From contig NZ_RWIM01000124.1 in NCBI RefSeq assembly GCF_009764645.1, positions 31,441-95,440 of the forward strand: a stretch of 64,000 nucleotides of DNA. Reading direction: 5' to 3'. This DNA is from Pseudomonas sp. PB106. Lineage in GTDB: Bacteria; Pseudomonadota; Gammaproteobacteria; Pseudomonadales; Pseudomonadaceae. The position numbers were made by a program, and so were the translations under genes. The notes below the pieces were generated by a model. That model was not told the origin of the DNA and searched no databases. It saw only the letters and a program-made list of their open reading frames with translations. Below are positions 63,587 to 64,000 of the stretch, one piece after another (within the stretch, counting starts at the first letter, position 1; every line of letters begins with the position of its first letter).

Positions 63587-63937
63587 ATGACCGCGACCGC
63601 CCCTATCACCGTTCTGCGCGACACTCACCCGCTGCCGGTACTCGACGCCTGCAAATGGGAAAAACTCGAAGGCGACCCGCACACCGTCAACCTCAACGCC
63701 TACACCAGCGAAGACGGCAGCAAGATCATGGGCACGTGGATCTGCACGCCGGGCAAATGGCGCGTTGATTACGTGAAGTGGGAATACTGCCATTTCCAGG
63801 AAGGCTACTGCGTGATCACCCCGGACGGCATGGCGCCGATTCACCTGCGCGCCGGCGATATCTTCGTCGTTGAGCCGGGCATGAAAGGCACGTGGGAAGT
63901 GGTCGAAACCGTGCGCAAATATTTCGTGTTTGCCTGA
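63587..63937 (+). CDS. Small cupin-domain protein (DUF861/EutQ-like)
   Basis: 116 residues from MTATAPITVLRDTHPL (the frame opens 13 codons earlier without support). Single cupin barrel: IMGTWICTPGKWRVDYVKWEYCHFQEGYCVITPDG followed by RAGDIFVVEPGMKGTWEVVETVRKYF, the DUF861 pattern. Function unknown; related proteins are sometimes ureidoglycine- or ethanolamine-linked, but nothing near supports that. Confidence 0.88.
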   Translation: MTATAPITVLRDTHPLPVLDACKWEKLEGDPHTVNLNAYTSEDGSKIMGTWICTPGKWRVDYVKWEYCHFQEGYCVITPDGMAPIHLRAGDIFVVEPGMKGTWEVVETVRKYFVFA

Positions 63938-63948
63938 TAAAGCAAAAG

Positions 63949-64000
63949 ATCGCAGCCTTCGGCAGCTCCTACAGGTGGAATGCGTTTCCTGTAGGAGCTG
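63949..64000. repeat. REP pair, AGATCGCAG…CAGCTCCTACA family (cut by window edge)
   Basis: Left copy 63949-63974 and start of the right copy (TGTAGGAGCTG) at the end of the window; third ordinary member of this family here. Confidence 0.85.

Noticed and set aside
53693..64000. Repeated GTGGGAGCTGG/CAGCTCCTACA units as a CRISPR array
   Set aside because: Units are inverted pairs at scattered intergenic sites, not direct repeats with regular unique spacers, and no cas genes are present.

Overview
The window is chromosomal DNA from a Pseudomonas of the fluorescens group. The evidence is the gene order dnaJ-dnaK-grpE | recN | fur | bamE | rnfH-ratA | smpB, a tmRNA with a Pseudomonas-type tag, an McpS-like chemoreceptor, a Pseudomonas-type OprD porin, and two families of paired REP elements typical of this group. 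Genes are dense and there are no phage, transposase, CRISPR, rRNA or tRNA genes.

Layout. 1-9.1 kb is conserved housekeeping: the heat-shock genes (dnaJ partial, dnaK, grpE) with two near-ideal sigma-32 promoters, recN with a LexA box, fur, the outer-membrane assembly lipoprotein gene bamE, ratA/rnfH, a sodium-dependent transporter gene and smpB. 9.2-17.8 kb is a lactate-utilisation locus: regulator lldR, permease lldP, the three-gene iron-sulphur L-lactate dehydrogenase (lldEFG/lutABC) and a large FAD/Fe-S D-lactate dehydrogenase. After a small secreted protein comes ssrA (tmRNA), so the two trans-translation partners smpB and ssrA flank the lactate locus. 18.9-25.7 kb is all on the minus strand: an osmoprotectant-type ABC importer, a GlxA-like AraC regulator, an alpha/beta hydrolase and an amidohydrolase.

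26-37.6 kb holds an acetyltransferase, an ArnT-like glycosyltransferase, an OprD/LysR/YfcC-type carrier/CocE-type hydrolase module whose two promoters share a 34-bp element, a two-gene membrane phosphatase operon preceded by a ColR-like box, and an McpS-like chemoreceptor with a probable FliA promoter. 37.9-52.4 kb is a complete insecticidal-type Tc toxin operon: two TcA genes, TcB and TcC. The TcC C-terminal cargo region (residues 659-941) carries a Cys-His-Asp arrangement (C760, H791, D807) that suggests a papain- or transglutaminase-fold effector. This is the most notable item in the window.

52.6-64 kb is accessory metabolism rich in REP pairs: an AraC regulator, a glyoxalase-fold protein, a gntP / rpiR / D-aminoacylase operon, an NAD-dependent epimerase, a LysR gene beside an mdaB/ygiN-like quinone redox pair, a TSUP permease, another LysR and a cupin. 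Product names rest on motifs and family resemblance read by eye; no database search was run.
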